From JAGXLC01 sp964472385 (GTDB lineage: Bacteria > Bacteroidota > Bacteroidia > Bacteroidales > UBA12077): 14,965 nucleotides of DNA. Positions within the stretch are counted from its first letter, which is position 1, and each line of letters starts with the position of its first letter. The stretch is taken from assembly GCA_964472385.1 (NCBI GenBank), contig CAYYLT010000056.1, positions 1 to 14,965 of the forward strand, given 5' to 3'. Shown here piece after piece: positions 7,771 through 14,439 of the stretch. Made by a program: the position numbers and the translations under genes. The notes beneath the pieces were generated by a model, which worked only from the letters and a program-made list of their open reading frames with translations, was not told the origin of the DNA and searched no databases.

Positions 7771-8607
7771 ATGCGTAAGAAGAAATATTCCAGTGAAGTG
7801 GAAACAGCAAGGGAATATTATAACAGTCAGGATGCCCATAACTTTTATTATACCATATGGGGCGGAGAAGACTTACATTTGGGTATTTATCATACTGAAG
7901 ATGAGGATATCTATGAGGCCAGCCGTCGAACCATCGATACAATGGCCGGATATGCTGATAAGATCGATAAAAATACCAAAATTATTGATCTTGGTGGCGG
8001 ATTCTCCGGTTCGGCCAGGCATCTGGCACACCATTATGGATGCAGTGTTACTGTACTGAACTTAAGCGAAACGGAGAATGAAAGGGGAAGAAAGATGAAT
8101 AATGAACAAGGGCTTGATCATCTTATTGAGGTGATCGATGGGAGTTTTGATGCCATTCCCTTTCCCGATGAAACATTTGATATTGTATGGTCGGAAGATG
8201 CCGTACTTCACAGTGATAACCGAAAGCAGGTTATTAAAGAGGCTGCAAGAGTTCTAAAACCCGGTGGTGATCTTATATTTACCGATCCTATGCAGACCGA
8301 TAATTGTGATGAAGCGGTACTGAAACCCATTTATGACCGGATCAATTTGTCCTCACTGGGATCTCCCGCTTTCTACCGTAAAACATGCAGTGAAGCAGGG
8401 TTAAAAGCGCAGGAATTTAATGAAATGCCTGAACAGCTTACATTACATTATGCCAGGGTACTGGAAGAGACCGAACAAAATGAATATAAACTGGAAGGCA
8501 AAGTAAGCCGGGAATACATCGAAAATATGAAGAAAGGTCTCAGAAATTGGGTTAAAGGAGGAAAGGAAGGTAACCTTACCTGGGGGATCTTTCATTTCAA
8601 AAAGTAA
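7771..8607 (+). CDS. SAM-dependent sarcosine/dimethylglycine N-methyltransferase (SDMT-like)
   Basis: It likely methylates sarcosine and dimethylglycine with SAM, ending in glycine betaine, an osmolyte. The 278 residues match SDMT enzymes of halophiles. The N-terminal FYYTIWGGEDLHLGIY (25-40) is a hallmark of the SDMT group. The class I methyltransferase core follows: motif I DLGGGFSGSAR (73-83), LNLSETENERGR (96-107), DGSFDAIPFPD (123-133), DIVWSEDAVLHS (137-148) and VLKPGG (161-166). TDPMQ (171-175) and LGSPAFYR in the substrate domain are also close to known SDMTs. No glycine/sarcosine methyltransferase (GSMT) for the first step is present, so sarcosine or dimethylglycine would have to come from elsewhere. 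It lies 45 bases after the pterin enzyme and directly before ahcY, the enzyme that clears its SAH by-product. The exact substrate is not proven; related small amines are possible. Confidence 0.85.
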   Translation: MRKKKYSSEVETAREYYNSQDAHNFYYTIWGGEDLHLGIYHTEDEDIYEASRRTIDTMAGYADKIDKNTKIIDLGGGFSGSARHLAHHYGCSVTVLNLSETENERGRKMNNEQGLDHLIEVIDGSFDAIPFPDETFDIVWSEDAVLHSDNRKQVIKEAARVLKPGGDLIFTDPMQTDNCDEAVLKPIYDRINLSSLGSPAFYRKTCSEAGLKAQEFNEMPEQLTLHYARVLEETEQNEYKLEGKVSREYIENMKKGLRNWVKGGKEGNLTWGIFHFKK

Positions 8608-8623
8608 ATGAAATAGCTTATAT

Positions 8624-8631
8624 TAGATTTG
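8624..8631 (+). promoter_or_regulatory. Possible Bacteroidota -7 promoter element before ahcY
   Basis: TAGATTTG matches the consensus TAnnTTTG exactly and lies 34 bases before the ahcY start. I do not see a good TTTG box at the usual upstream spacing, so it may be weak or accidental. If real, ahcY can be expressed apart from the corrinoid cluster. Confidence 0.4.
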
Positions 8632-8665
8632 TCATATTCAATAAACCAATAAATATTATACAAAA

Positions 8666-10111
8666 ATGAGTAATTTAAAGTCAAATATGCAAGCGCTGGA
8701 AAGAGTCGATGAAAACCTTAGCTACAGGGTAAAAGATATCAATCTGGCAGATGCAGGAGCAAAGGAGGTCGAACTTGCCGAGCATGAGATGCCCGGTTTG
8801 ATAGAATTAAGGAAAAAATATGGTAAGGAAAAACCGTTAAAAGGTGCCCGCATAACGGGTTCCCTTCATATGACCGTTCAAACGGCCGTTTTGATCGATA
8901 CCCTGGTTGCACTGGGGGCCGATGTGAGATGGGCCAGTTGCAATATCTTTTCCACACAAGATGAAGCAGCAGCTTATATCGCTCATAAAGGTGTTCCAGT
9001 GTTTGCCTGGAAAGGGGAAAATTTAGATGAGTATTGGTGGTGCACGGCACAGGCTTTATCTTTTCCCGGGGGAAAAGGACCTAACCTGATCGTTGATGAC
9101 GGTGGAGATGCAACACTCATGGTTACTTTGGGTTATCAAGCAGAAAAAAATCATTCCTTGCTGGAGAAAAAACCGGAGGCATGGGATGAGGAAGCTTTGG
9201 TGAATCGATTGAAAAACCTTATGGAGGAAAACAATAGCAAATGGACTGATGCTGTTGAAGAATTGCAAGGTGTTTCAGAAGAGACAACAACTGGTGTACA
9301 TCGTTTATACCAAAGAGAACGTGATGGTTCACTGTTATTTCCGGCTATCAATGTCAATGATTCCGTTACCAAATCAAAGTTTGATAACAACTATGGTAAT
9401 CGCGAATCACTTATCGATGGCATTAAACGGGCAACCGATATTATGATCGCCGGAAAGAAAGCTGTTGTGTGTGGTTTTGGTGGAGTGGGTAAAGGATGTG
9501 CCCAGGGTTTGGCTGCTTTCGGAGCCCGTGTCATCATAACGGAAATTGACCCCATTTGTGCACTTCAGGCTTCCATGGAAGGATACGAAGTGAATACCAT
9601 CGAAGATATTGTTGGTGAAGCGGATATCTTTGTTACCGCTACAGGGAATAAGGATGTGATTACTGTTGAACACATGGAAAAGATGAAGGATAAAGCTATC
9701 GTGTCAAATATCGGACATTTTGATAATGAGATACAGGTTGAGAAGCTTGAGGAAAGAAAAGATATTGAGAAAGTAAACATCAAACCTCAGGTGGATCAGT
9801 ACAAATTTCCGGACGGTCATTCAGTCATTATGCTGGCCGAAGGCCGTCTGGTAAACCTTGGTTGCGCAACCGGTCATCCCTCATTTGTTATGAGCAATTC
9901 TTTTGCTAACCAGGTTCTTGCTCAGATTGATCTGTGGAAAAATAAGCAAGATATAGCTGTTTACAGATTGTCCAAGGAACTCGATGAAGAAGTTGCCAGA
10001 ACCCACCTGAAGCATTTGGGTATCAAATTGACAACCATGACCAAGGAGCAATCTGATTATCTGGGGCATCCAGTTGAAGGTCCTTATAAATCGGAACATT
10101 ACCGGTATTAA
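8666..10111 (+). CDS. ahcY: S-adenosylhomocysteine hydrolase (adenosylhomocysteinase)
   Basis: This cytoplasmic NAD-dependent enzyme splits SAH into adenosine and homocysteine and so relieves product inhibition of SAM methyltransferases. The 481 residues are full length. Visible signatures are SLHMTVQTAVLIDTL (66-80), VDDGGDAT (143-150), EETTTGVHRLY (205-215), NVNDSVTKSKFDN (229-241) with the catalytic Lys236, Asp240 and Asn241, the NAD-binding GFGGVGKG (270-277) and the C-terminal HYRY. The glycine-rich loop reads GFGGVGKG where most members read GYGDVGKG, a mild variation that should still bind NAD. The gene follows the N-methyltransferase by 58 bases and is followed by a strong hairpin, so it may end the transcript. 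There is no Shine-Dalgarno site before the ATG. Confidence 0.97.
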   Translation: MSNLKSNMQALERVDENLSYRVKDINLADAGAKEVELAEHEMPGLIELRKKYGKEKPLKGARITGSLHMTVQTAVLIDTLVALGADVRWASCNIFSTQDEAAAYIAHKGVPVFAWKGENLDEYWWCTAQALSFPGGKGPNLIVDDGGDATLMVTLGYQAEKNHSLLEKKPEAWDEEALVNRLKNLMEENNSKWTDAVEELQGVSEETTTGVHRLYQRERDGSLLFPAINVNDSVTKSKFDNNYGNRESLIDGIKRATDIMIAGKKAVVCGFGGVGKGCAQGLAAFGARVIITEIDPICALQASMEGYEVNTIEDIVGEADIFVTATGNKDVITVEHMEKMKDKAIVSNIGHFDNEIQVEKLEERKDIEKVNIKPQVDQYKFPDGHSVIMLAEGRLVNLGCATGHPSFVMSNSFANQVLAQIDLWKNKQDIAVYRLSKELDEEVARTHLKHLGIKLTTMTKEQSDYLGHPVEGPYKSEHYRY

Positions 10112-10115
10112 TGAA

Positions 10116-10170
10116 AGGTTTTCCTGCTGGTCGCATGCAGCAGGAAACCTATATATTCAGATTTTTTTTT
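10116..10170 (+). terminator. Hairpin terminator (or attenuator) between ahcY and metK
   Basis: The arms at 10116-10129 and 10138-10150 pair over 13 bp with one bulged T, around an 8-base loop. About eleven bases further on comes a run of nine T (10162-10170). The stem is GC-containing and strong. The gap between stem and T-run is longer than in a standard intrinsic terminator, so an attenuator or an mRNA-stabilising hairpin is possible. It starts five bases after the ahcY stop codon. Confidence 0.65.
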
Positions 10171-10191
10171 AACCATTTAAAATGTAATATT

Positions 10192-11466
10192 ATGCCATTT
10201 TTATTTACCTCGGAATCTGTATCAGAGGGACATCCTGATAAGGTTGCCGACCAAATATCAGATGCTATACTTGATGAATTATTGAAACAGGATCCAAACT
10301 CCAAATGTGCTGCCGAAACTTTTGTAACTACCGGGTTATGTATTGTGGGTGGAGAGATAAAAACGGAAGCTTATGTAGATGTACAGGAAATTGCCCGCCA
10401 TGTTATCCGAAATATAGGATATACCAGTCCGGAACTTCGATTTGATGCAGATTCATGCGGGGTGCTTACTTCGATTCATGAACAATCGCCCGATATTAGT
10501 CAGGGTGTAGAAAGAGATTCTGATGAGGATCAGGGTGCCGGCGACCAGGGTATGATGTTTGGCTTTGCTACCAACCAAACGGATAACTATATGCCCTTAC
10601 CGGTTGATATTTCCCACAGACTCTTAAAAGAGCTGGCCGAGATCAGAAGGGTAGAAGGAGAAATGCCTTACTTGCGGCCTGATTCCAAGGCGCAAGTAAC
10701 CTTCAAATACGATGATGACGGTACCCCATTGGGGATTGATACCATTGTGGTATCGACCCAGCATGATAATTTTATCACCCCGATGAATGATACGGAGAAA
10801 GCCAGAAAGAAAGCAGATAAAGAGATGCTTGGTAAAATTGAAACCGATGTGGAAAACATATTGATACCCCGGGTTAAAGCAACATATGCGGAAAATATCC
10901 AGAAATATTTTGAAACGGATTTCCGTTTGCTGGTAAATCCAACCGGTAAATTTGTTATTGGAGGACCCCATGGAGATACCGGACTGACAGGACGGAAAAT
11001 TATCGTGGATACCTATGGGGGACGTGGAGCCCATGGGGGTGGTGCATTTTCAGGTAAGGACTCCTCTAAAGTTGATCGTTCTGCCGCTTATGCTGCGCGC
11101 CATATAGCCAAAAATATGGTTGCAGCAGGAATTGCAGATGAAGTGGAGGTTCAGCTTGCTTATGCTATAGGTGTGGCAGAGCCCGTTGGGTTTTATATTG
11201 GCACCAATAATCCCAAAATCAATCTTTCCAATGAGCAGATCGCTGAAAAAGTGGAAAAATTGTTCGATCTTCGCCCCAGTGCTATTGTAAAGCGTTTTGG
11301 ACTTAAGAATCCGATATTTTTGGAAACTGCTGCATATGGTCATATGGGTAGAAAGCCCGGGAAAAAAATTGTTTATATCAACGACCACAAAAAGGAAGTG
11401 GAGACCTTCGCCTGGGAAAAACTTGATTATGTGGATAAAATAAGAGAAGCTTTTAATCTGCAATAA
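10192..11466 (+). CDS. metK: S-adenosylmethionine synthetase
   Basis: It makes SAM from methionine and ATP, supplying the N-methyltransferase and the rest of the cell. I chose the ATG at 10192, giving 424 residues and the standard N-terminus FTSESVSEGHPDKVADQ. The frame is open back to 10111, but that would translate the hairpin after ahcY and add 27 residues unlike any MetK. Key motifs are GHPDK (13-17), GAGDQGMMFG (115-124), FVIGGPHGDTGLTGRK (254-269), GAHGGGAFSGKD (279-290) and a late AAYGHMGR. The protein is about 40 residues longer than the E. coli enzyme because of an insert around 195-240, as is usual in Bacteroidota. No Shine-Dalgarno site is seen. Its place behind ahcY and the N-methyltransferase fits a local SAM cycle. 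Confidence 0.97.
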   Translation: MPFLFTSESVSEGHPDKVADQISDAILDELLKQDPNSKCAAETFVTTGLCIVGGEIKTEAYVDVQEIARHVIRNIGYTSPELRFDADSCGVLTSIHEQSPDISQGVERDSDEDQGAGDQGMMFGFATNQTDNYMPLPVDISHRLLKELAEIRRVEGEMPYLRPDSKAQVTFKYDDDGTPLGIDTIVVSTQHDNFITPMNDTEKARKKADKEMLGKIETDVENILIPRVKATYAENIQKYFETDFRLLVNPTGKFVIGGPHGDTGLTGRKIIVDTYGGRGAHGGGAFSGKDSSKVDRSAAYAARHIAKNMVAAGIADEVEVQLAYAIGVAEPVGFYIGTNNPKINLSNEQIAEKVEKLFDLRPSAIVKRFGLKNPIFLETAAYGHMGRKPGKKIVYINDHKKEVETFAWEKLDYVDKIREAFNLQ

Positions 11467-11478
11467 AAAATAGGATTA

Positions 11479-11515
11479 TGTCCCAGTGTCGGTCTTTTGA
11501 GTCGATTCTGGGACA
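11479..11515 (+). terminator. Hairpin after metK, probable terminator
   Basis: TGTCCCAG (11479-11486) and CTGGGACA (11508-11515) form a perfect 8 bp stem, and an inner TCG/CGA pair can extend it. Only a short T-containing stretch follows, so termination may be partial. It lies 12 bases after the metK stop. Confidence 0.5.
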
Positions 11516-11560
11516 GCTTCTTTGTAAATAATAGGATGTGTTAACCGAAAAGATCCATTT

Positions 11561-12535
11561 ATGAATAATATATTAGGCATTGGAAATGCGCTGGTAGATA
11601 TTATGACAAAATTGAAAGACGATCAGTTTTTGCATGACTTTAACCTTCCTAAAGGGAGTATGCAATTGGTGGACCAGGCATTTATCAAAAACGTTACAGG
11701 GTCAACTGAAAATCTGGAGAAACAGCAATCCAGCGGTGGTTCTGCAGCCAATACCATTCATGGTTTGGCCAGACTTGGTGCATCAACAGGTTTTATTGGT
11801 AAAGTAGGAAATGATAGGCTGGGTGATTTTTTTCATGAGGATTTAAAAAATAGCCGCATAGATCCCAAGTTGTTTCGAAGCCAGACCGATACAGGCCGGG
11901 CAATTGCATTGATTTCGCCTGATTCTGAACGTACATTTGCCACGTTTCTTGGAGCTGCTGTGGAACTGAGCCCGGAAGAACTCAGTGAAAATCTCTTTGA
12001 TGCATACCAGTATCTTCATATTGAAGGTTACCTGATTCAAAACCATGCCCTCTTAAAAAAATCCTTTGAACTTGCTAAAAGGCAAGGCATGAAGGTATCT
12101 CTGGATTTGGCCAGTTACAATGTGGTGGAAGAAAACCTGGAGTTCCTGAAAACTTTTGTCAGGGACTACGTGGATGTTTTATTCGCCAATGAGGAAGAAG
12201 CAAAGGCCTTTACAGGAAAGGAACCTGAGGCAGCACTTGAAGAACTGGCAGAAATCTGCGATATAGCCGTAGTAAAAGTGGGAAAAGAAGGTTCTTTTGT
12301 GAAAAAAGATTCCCGGCGCATCAAGGTTGATCCCATCGATGCCAAACCCATTGATACCACTGGTGCCGGAGATGCTTATGCGGCGGGCTTTCTTTACGGA
12401 CTGATCAATGATTACCCGCTTGATACATGTGGTTATACCGGAGCGCTGCTGGCAGGCAAAGTCATTGAGGTTATCGGCGCCAAAATGGATGAATCCAAAT
12501 GGCAGGAAATTTTTACCCTGGTGGAAAAGACCTGA
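11561..12535 (+). CDS. PfkB-family kinase, probable adenosine kinase (copy 1)
   Basis: It most likely phosphorylates adenosine to AMP, pulling the reversible AhcY reaction toward hydrolysis. The 324 residues carry the PfkB layout: an N-terminal GIGNALVDI (6-14), the substrate/lid signature GGSAANTIHGLARLG (59-73), ALISPDSERTFATFLGA (116-132), DVLFANEEEA (205-214) and the catalytic anion-hole motif DTTGAGDAYAAGF (265-277) with Asp271 as likely base. The 'ilGIGNALVDI ... GGSAANT' form is the one usual for adenosine kinases of Bacteroidota and resembles eukaryotic ADK; other nucleoside or sugar kinases cannot be excluded. Its position behind ahcY and metK is the strongest argument for adenosine as substrate. 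No Shine-Dalgarno site is seen. Confidence 0.85.
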   Translation: MNNILGIGNALVDIMTKLKDDQFLHDFNLPKGSMQLVDQAFIKNVTGSTENLEKQQSSGGSAANTIHGLARLGASTGFIGKVGNDRLGDFFHEDLKNSRIDPKLFRSQTDTGRAIALISPDSERTFATFLGAAVELSPEELSENLFDAYQYLHIEGYLIQNHALLKKSFELAKRQGMKVSLDLASYNVVEENLEFLKTFVRDYVDVLFANEEEAKAFTGKEPEAALEELAEICDIAVVKVGKEGSFVKKDSRRIKVDPIDAKPIDTTGAGDAYAAGFLYGLINDYPLDTCGYTGALLAGKVIEVIGAKMDESKWQEIFTLVEKT

Positions 12536-12706
12536 TAGATCCTGTATGGGTAAACGATAAGTAGCTGTATACTGCAGATTACAAGTGTTTTTTGTGTTTA
12601 CCGCAAACCACAGAAGTTTTTGCTATAGTAAACCTGCCGGTTGGAGTGGTATCTGAAAAATGATGATGCCATGAAGGTTGGAAGTTATTGATTTAAGGGA
12701 GAGAGA

Positions 12707-12850
12707 ATGCGTGATGAAAAAGGGAGGGTGCCCAAGAGTCTGAATCATCAGCCGGGTAAATTTCCCTGGTCACTTTTTTTAAGGAAACCTTCGTTTATCG
12801 GCGGACTTGAATCCATGGATACGGGTATTTATTGGTACACCCTCCTTTAA
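12707..12850 (+). CDS. Possible 47-residue hypothetical protein
   Basis: An ATG at 12707, preceded by a purine-rich GGGAGAGA, opens 47 codons ending in TAA. The product would have a basic, hydrophilic first half and a more hydrophobic end (GIYWYTLL). A hairpin begins ten bases after the stop, as expected for a small transcribed gene. I recognise no family, and chance is a serious alternative at this length. A remnant of a longer decayed gene is also possible. Confidence 0.2.
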   Translation: MRDEKGRVPKSLNHQPGKFPWSLFLRKPSFIGGLESMDTGIYWYTLL

Positions 12851-12860
12851 CGCGTATCTG

Positions 12861-12900
12861 ACTTTATGAACAGCGACAAATTTGGGTTTGTCCATAAAGT
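12861..12900 (+). repeat. Bulged hairpin in the intergenic region
   Basis: ACTTTATG pairs with CATAAAGT and, inside it, GACAAA pairs with TTTGTC. This gives 14 bp in two helices with a 6-base bulge on the left arm and a 6-base loop. There is no T-run after it, so it is more likely a structured RNA element or a protein site than a simple terminator. Confidence 0.55.
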
Positions 12901-12942
12901 TCGATGCTATTTTGATTAAATCAGTATTTATCAAGATTATAG

Positions 12943-12960
12943 CCTGTATTATAATACAGG
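12943..12960. repeat. Perfect 18-base palindrome
   Basis: CCTGTATTATAATACAGG is its own reverse complement with no spacer. Such perfect, spacer-free symmetry fits a dimeric repressor operator better than an RNA hairpin. No adjacent gene start is seen, so the target is unclear. Confidence 0.6.
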
Positions 12961-13015
12961 ATAGATGAAATCAAATCTCCTTTCAAATATCGGAGGAAAT
13001 GAGGAGGAGAAAAAG

Positions 13016-13054
13016 GGTAAAAATACCTGATTTTTGTTGATGCGTATTTTTACC
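13016..13054. repeat. 11 bp perfect inverted repeat; element recurs near the kinase promoter
   Basis: GGTAAAAATAC (13016-13026) and GTATTTTTACC (13044-13054) are perfect reverse complements around a 17-base spacer. The 10-base core GTATTTTTAC occurs again at 13385-13394, about 30 bases before the -7 element of the second kinase gene. The shared core suggests a regulator-binding site rather than only a hairpin. Confidence 0.55.
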
Positions 13055-13346
13055 TGATCCGCATTTGCACGATTTATTGGTTAAATCTCTTATAGTAAAA
13101 TGATTGTTTTCTCAGGTTGATGAGCCTTGTTAAAATTTCCGGTGCATTGCCTCCTGCTCATTGTTGCTTATACAGTTTCTTTTCTTGTTTATTCGCATTT
13201 ATAATTGATGAACTACCTTTTATAAAACCTTGTTTTTTATCTTTACTTATTGGTTTTTTAACGCTTAAGTCGCATTAATTAGGATTTCCGGGAAAGTAGT
13301 TGGGGCTATAAATTTCAATCAGAGAACAAATAAGGGTTCTGGTACC

Positions 13347-13364
13347 ATAGGTGTTTATACCTAT
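13347..13364. repeat. Small inverted repeat upstream of the second kinase gene
   Basis: ATAGGT and ACCTAT flank a 6-base spacer, and a G-T pair could extend the stem. It lies about 60 bases before the -7 element, a possible operator position. The arms are short, so chance is possible. Confidence 0.3.
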
Positions 13365-13424
13365 ATCGTCAGCATCCTGAACAGGTATTTTTACTTGGTT
13401 TTATAGATAATTTATCAGTTTTGG

Positions 13425-13432
13425 TATCTTTG
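13425..13432 (+). promoter_or_regulatory. Bacteroidota -7 promoter element of the second kinase gene
   Basis: TATCTTTG matches the consensus TAnnTTTG exactly and lies 31 bases before the ATG at 13464, a typical distance. A clear TTTG box at the usual -33 position is not seen. This is the best single promoter call in the window and supports a Bacteroidota origin. Confidence 0.6.
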
Positions 13433-13463
13433 ATTTTTTTCAGAAAACGCAAAAATAACAATT

Positions 13464-14429
13464 ATGTCAAAAATACTGGGTATAGGCAATGCTTTGGTCG
13501 ACATTATGGTTGATCTTCCGGATGAAACACTATTAAAGAAGTATTCCCTTGCAAAAGGCTCTCAGGAACATGTGGATAAAGCGGTTTTTGATCAGGTTTA
13601 TCAGGAATTGCCGCTTGATGGGGCTCGCTACATACCCGGCGGATCAACGGCCAATACCATCAGCGCTTTGGCTAATCTGGAGCATAAGACTGCTTTTATC
13701 GGTGTTATAGGGGATGATGAGTATGGCAGGATGTTTGAAGAGGATGTGAATCAAACAGGGATTTATGCAGATTTGATTAAAAAGCAGGGTGATACCGGCA
13801 GGATTTTGCATTTGATAACACCCGATCAAAAAAAGACTATCGTCGGTTATAAAGGGGTTTCAGATGAACTCGTTAAAGCAGATTTGAAGGATAAGTATCT
13901 TTCCAGTTACAGCCACCTGCTTATTGATGGCTACCTTGTTCCCCATGAAACATTTGTTCAAGCGCTGGCAGATATGGATGATTTGCGTTATTTGAAGATT
14001 GTTTTTGATTTAGCCGGAAGTCATATTGCTGAAGGTCATCGCGAATTTCTCAAACGGTTTATAAAGGGCACTGTGGATATTCTATTTGCCAACGATTTGG
14101 AGGCTTTTTCCTATTCAGGTATTGAACCCGGTCAGGCTATTCACAGTATGGCTAAGGATTGTGAGATTGTGGTCATTAAGTTGGGTGCCAAAGGCTCTTT
14201 GATACAAAGGGGAAGTGAGTTTTACACCATACCCGCTGCTCCGTCTGCGGTACAGGATACCACAGGCGCAGGTGATTTATACGCTGCCGGCTTTTTATAC
14301 GGATTGATGAAGAACTATCATCTTACCCATTGCGGAAAAATTGCATCTTTTCTGGCTTCCAAGATCCTTGAGGTAGAGGGGGCCAGGTTGGCTTACCATA
14401 AATGGCGGGAGGTAAAGAAGATGATCTAA
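13464..14429 (+). CDS. PfkB-family kinase, divergent adenosine-kinase-like paralogue (copy 2)
   Basis: The 321-residue protein aligns with the upstream kinase almost without gaps and shares the same frame of motifs: GIGNALVDI (6-14), GGSTANTISALANLE (59-73), DILFANDLEA (205-214) and DTTGAGDLYAAGF (265-277), with Asp271 as likely catalytic base. It differs strongly in the lid and middle region: copy 1's TFATFLGAAVELS is replaced by TIVGYKGVSDELV. It may therefore act on another nucleoside or sugar, or be a second adenosine kinase under separate control. It has its own TAnnTTTG promoter element and no Shine-Dalgarno site. It ends 10 bases before the convergent response-regulator gene. PfkB family is certain; the substrate is not. 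Confidence 0.85.
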   Translation: MSKILGIGNALVDIMVDLPDETLLKKYSLAKGSQEHVDKAVFDQVYQELPLDGARYIPGGSTANTISALANLEHKTAFIGVIGDDEYGRMFEEDVNQTGIYADLIKKQGDTGRILHLITPDQKKTIVGYKGVSDELVKADLKDKYLSSYSHLLIDGYLVPHETFVQALADMDDLRYLKIVFDLAGSHIAEGHREFLKRFIKGTVDILFANDLEAFSYSGIEPGQAIHSMAKDCEIVVIKLGAKGSLIQRGSEFYTIPAAPSAVQDTTGAGDLYAAGFLYGLMKNYHLTHCGKIASFLASKILEVEGARLAYHKWREVKKMI

Positions 14430-14439
14430 TCCCGGCTTT

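Larger units (their letters stand above)
12536..13463. other. 928-base intergenic region with inverted repeats, no certain gene
   Basis: Neither strand holds an ORF above about 50 codons. The stretch contains a possible 47-codon frame (12707-12850), a bulged hairpin (12861-12900), a perfect 18-base palindrome (12943-12960), an 11 bp inverted repeat (13016-13054), a small inverted repeat (13347-13364) and the promoter element of the second kinase gene (13425-13432). A purine-rich patch with repeated GGAGG lies around 12991-13017. It could hold a non-coding RNA, a decayed gene or regulatory sites for the second kinase gene. I cannot assign it to a known RNA family. Confidence 0.5.

Noticed and set aside
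7766..8059. 97-codon frame overlapping the start of the N-methyltransferase
   Set aside because: It overlaps a clear SDMT-like gene in another frame and has no recognisable domain.
10111..10191. Longer metK reading frame starting at 10111
   Set aside because: It would translate the hairpin and T-run after ahcY and add 27 residues unlike any MetK; the ATG at 10192 gives the standard N-terminus.
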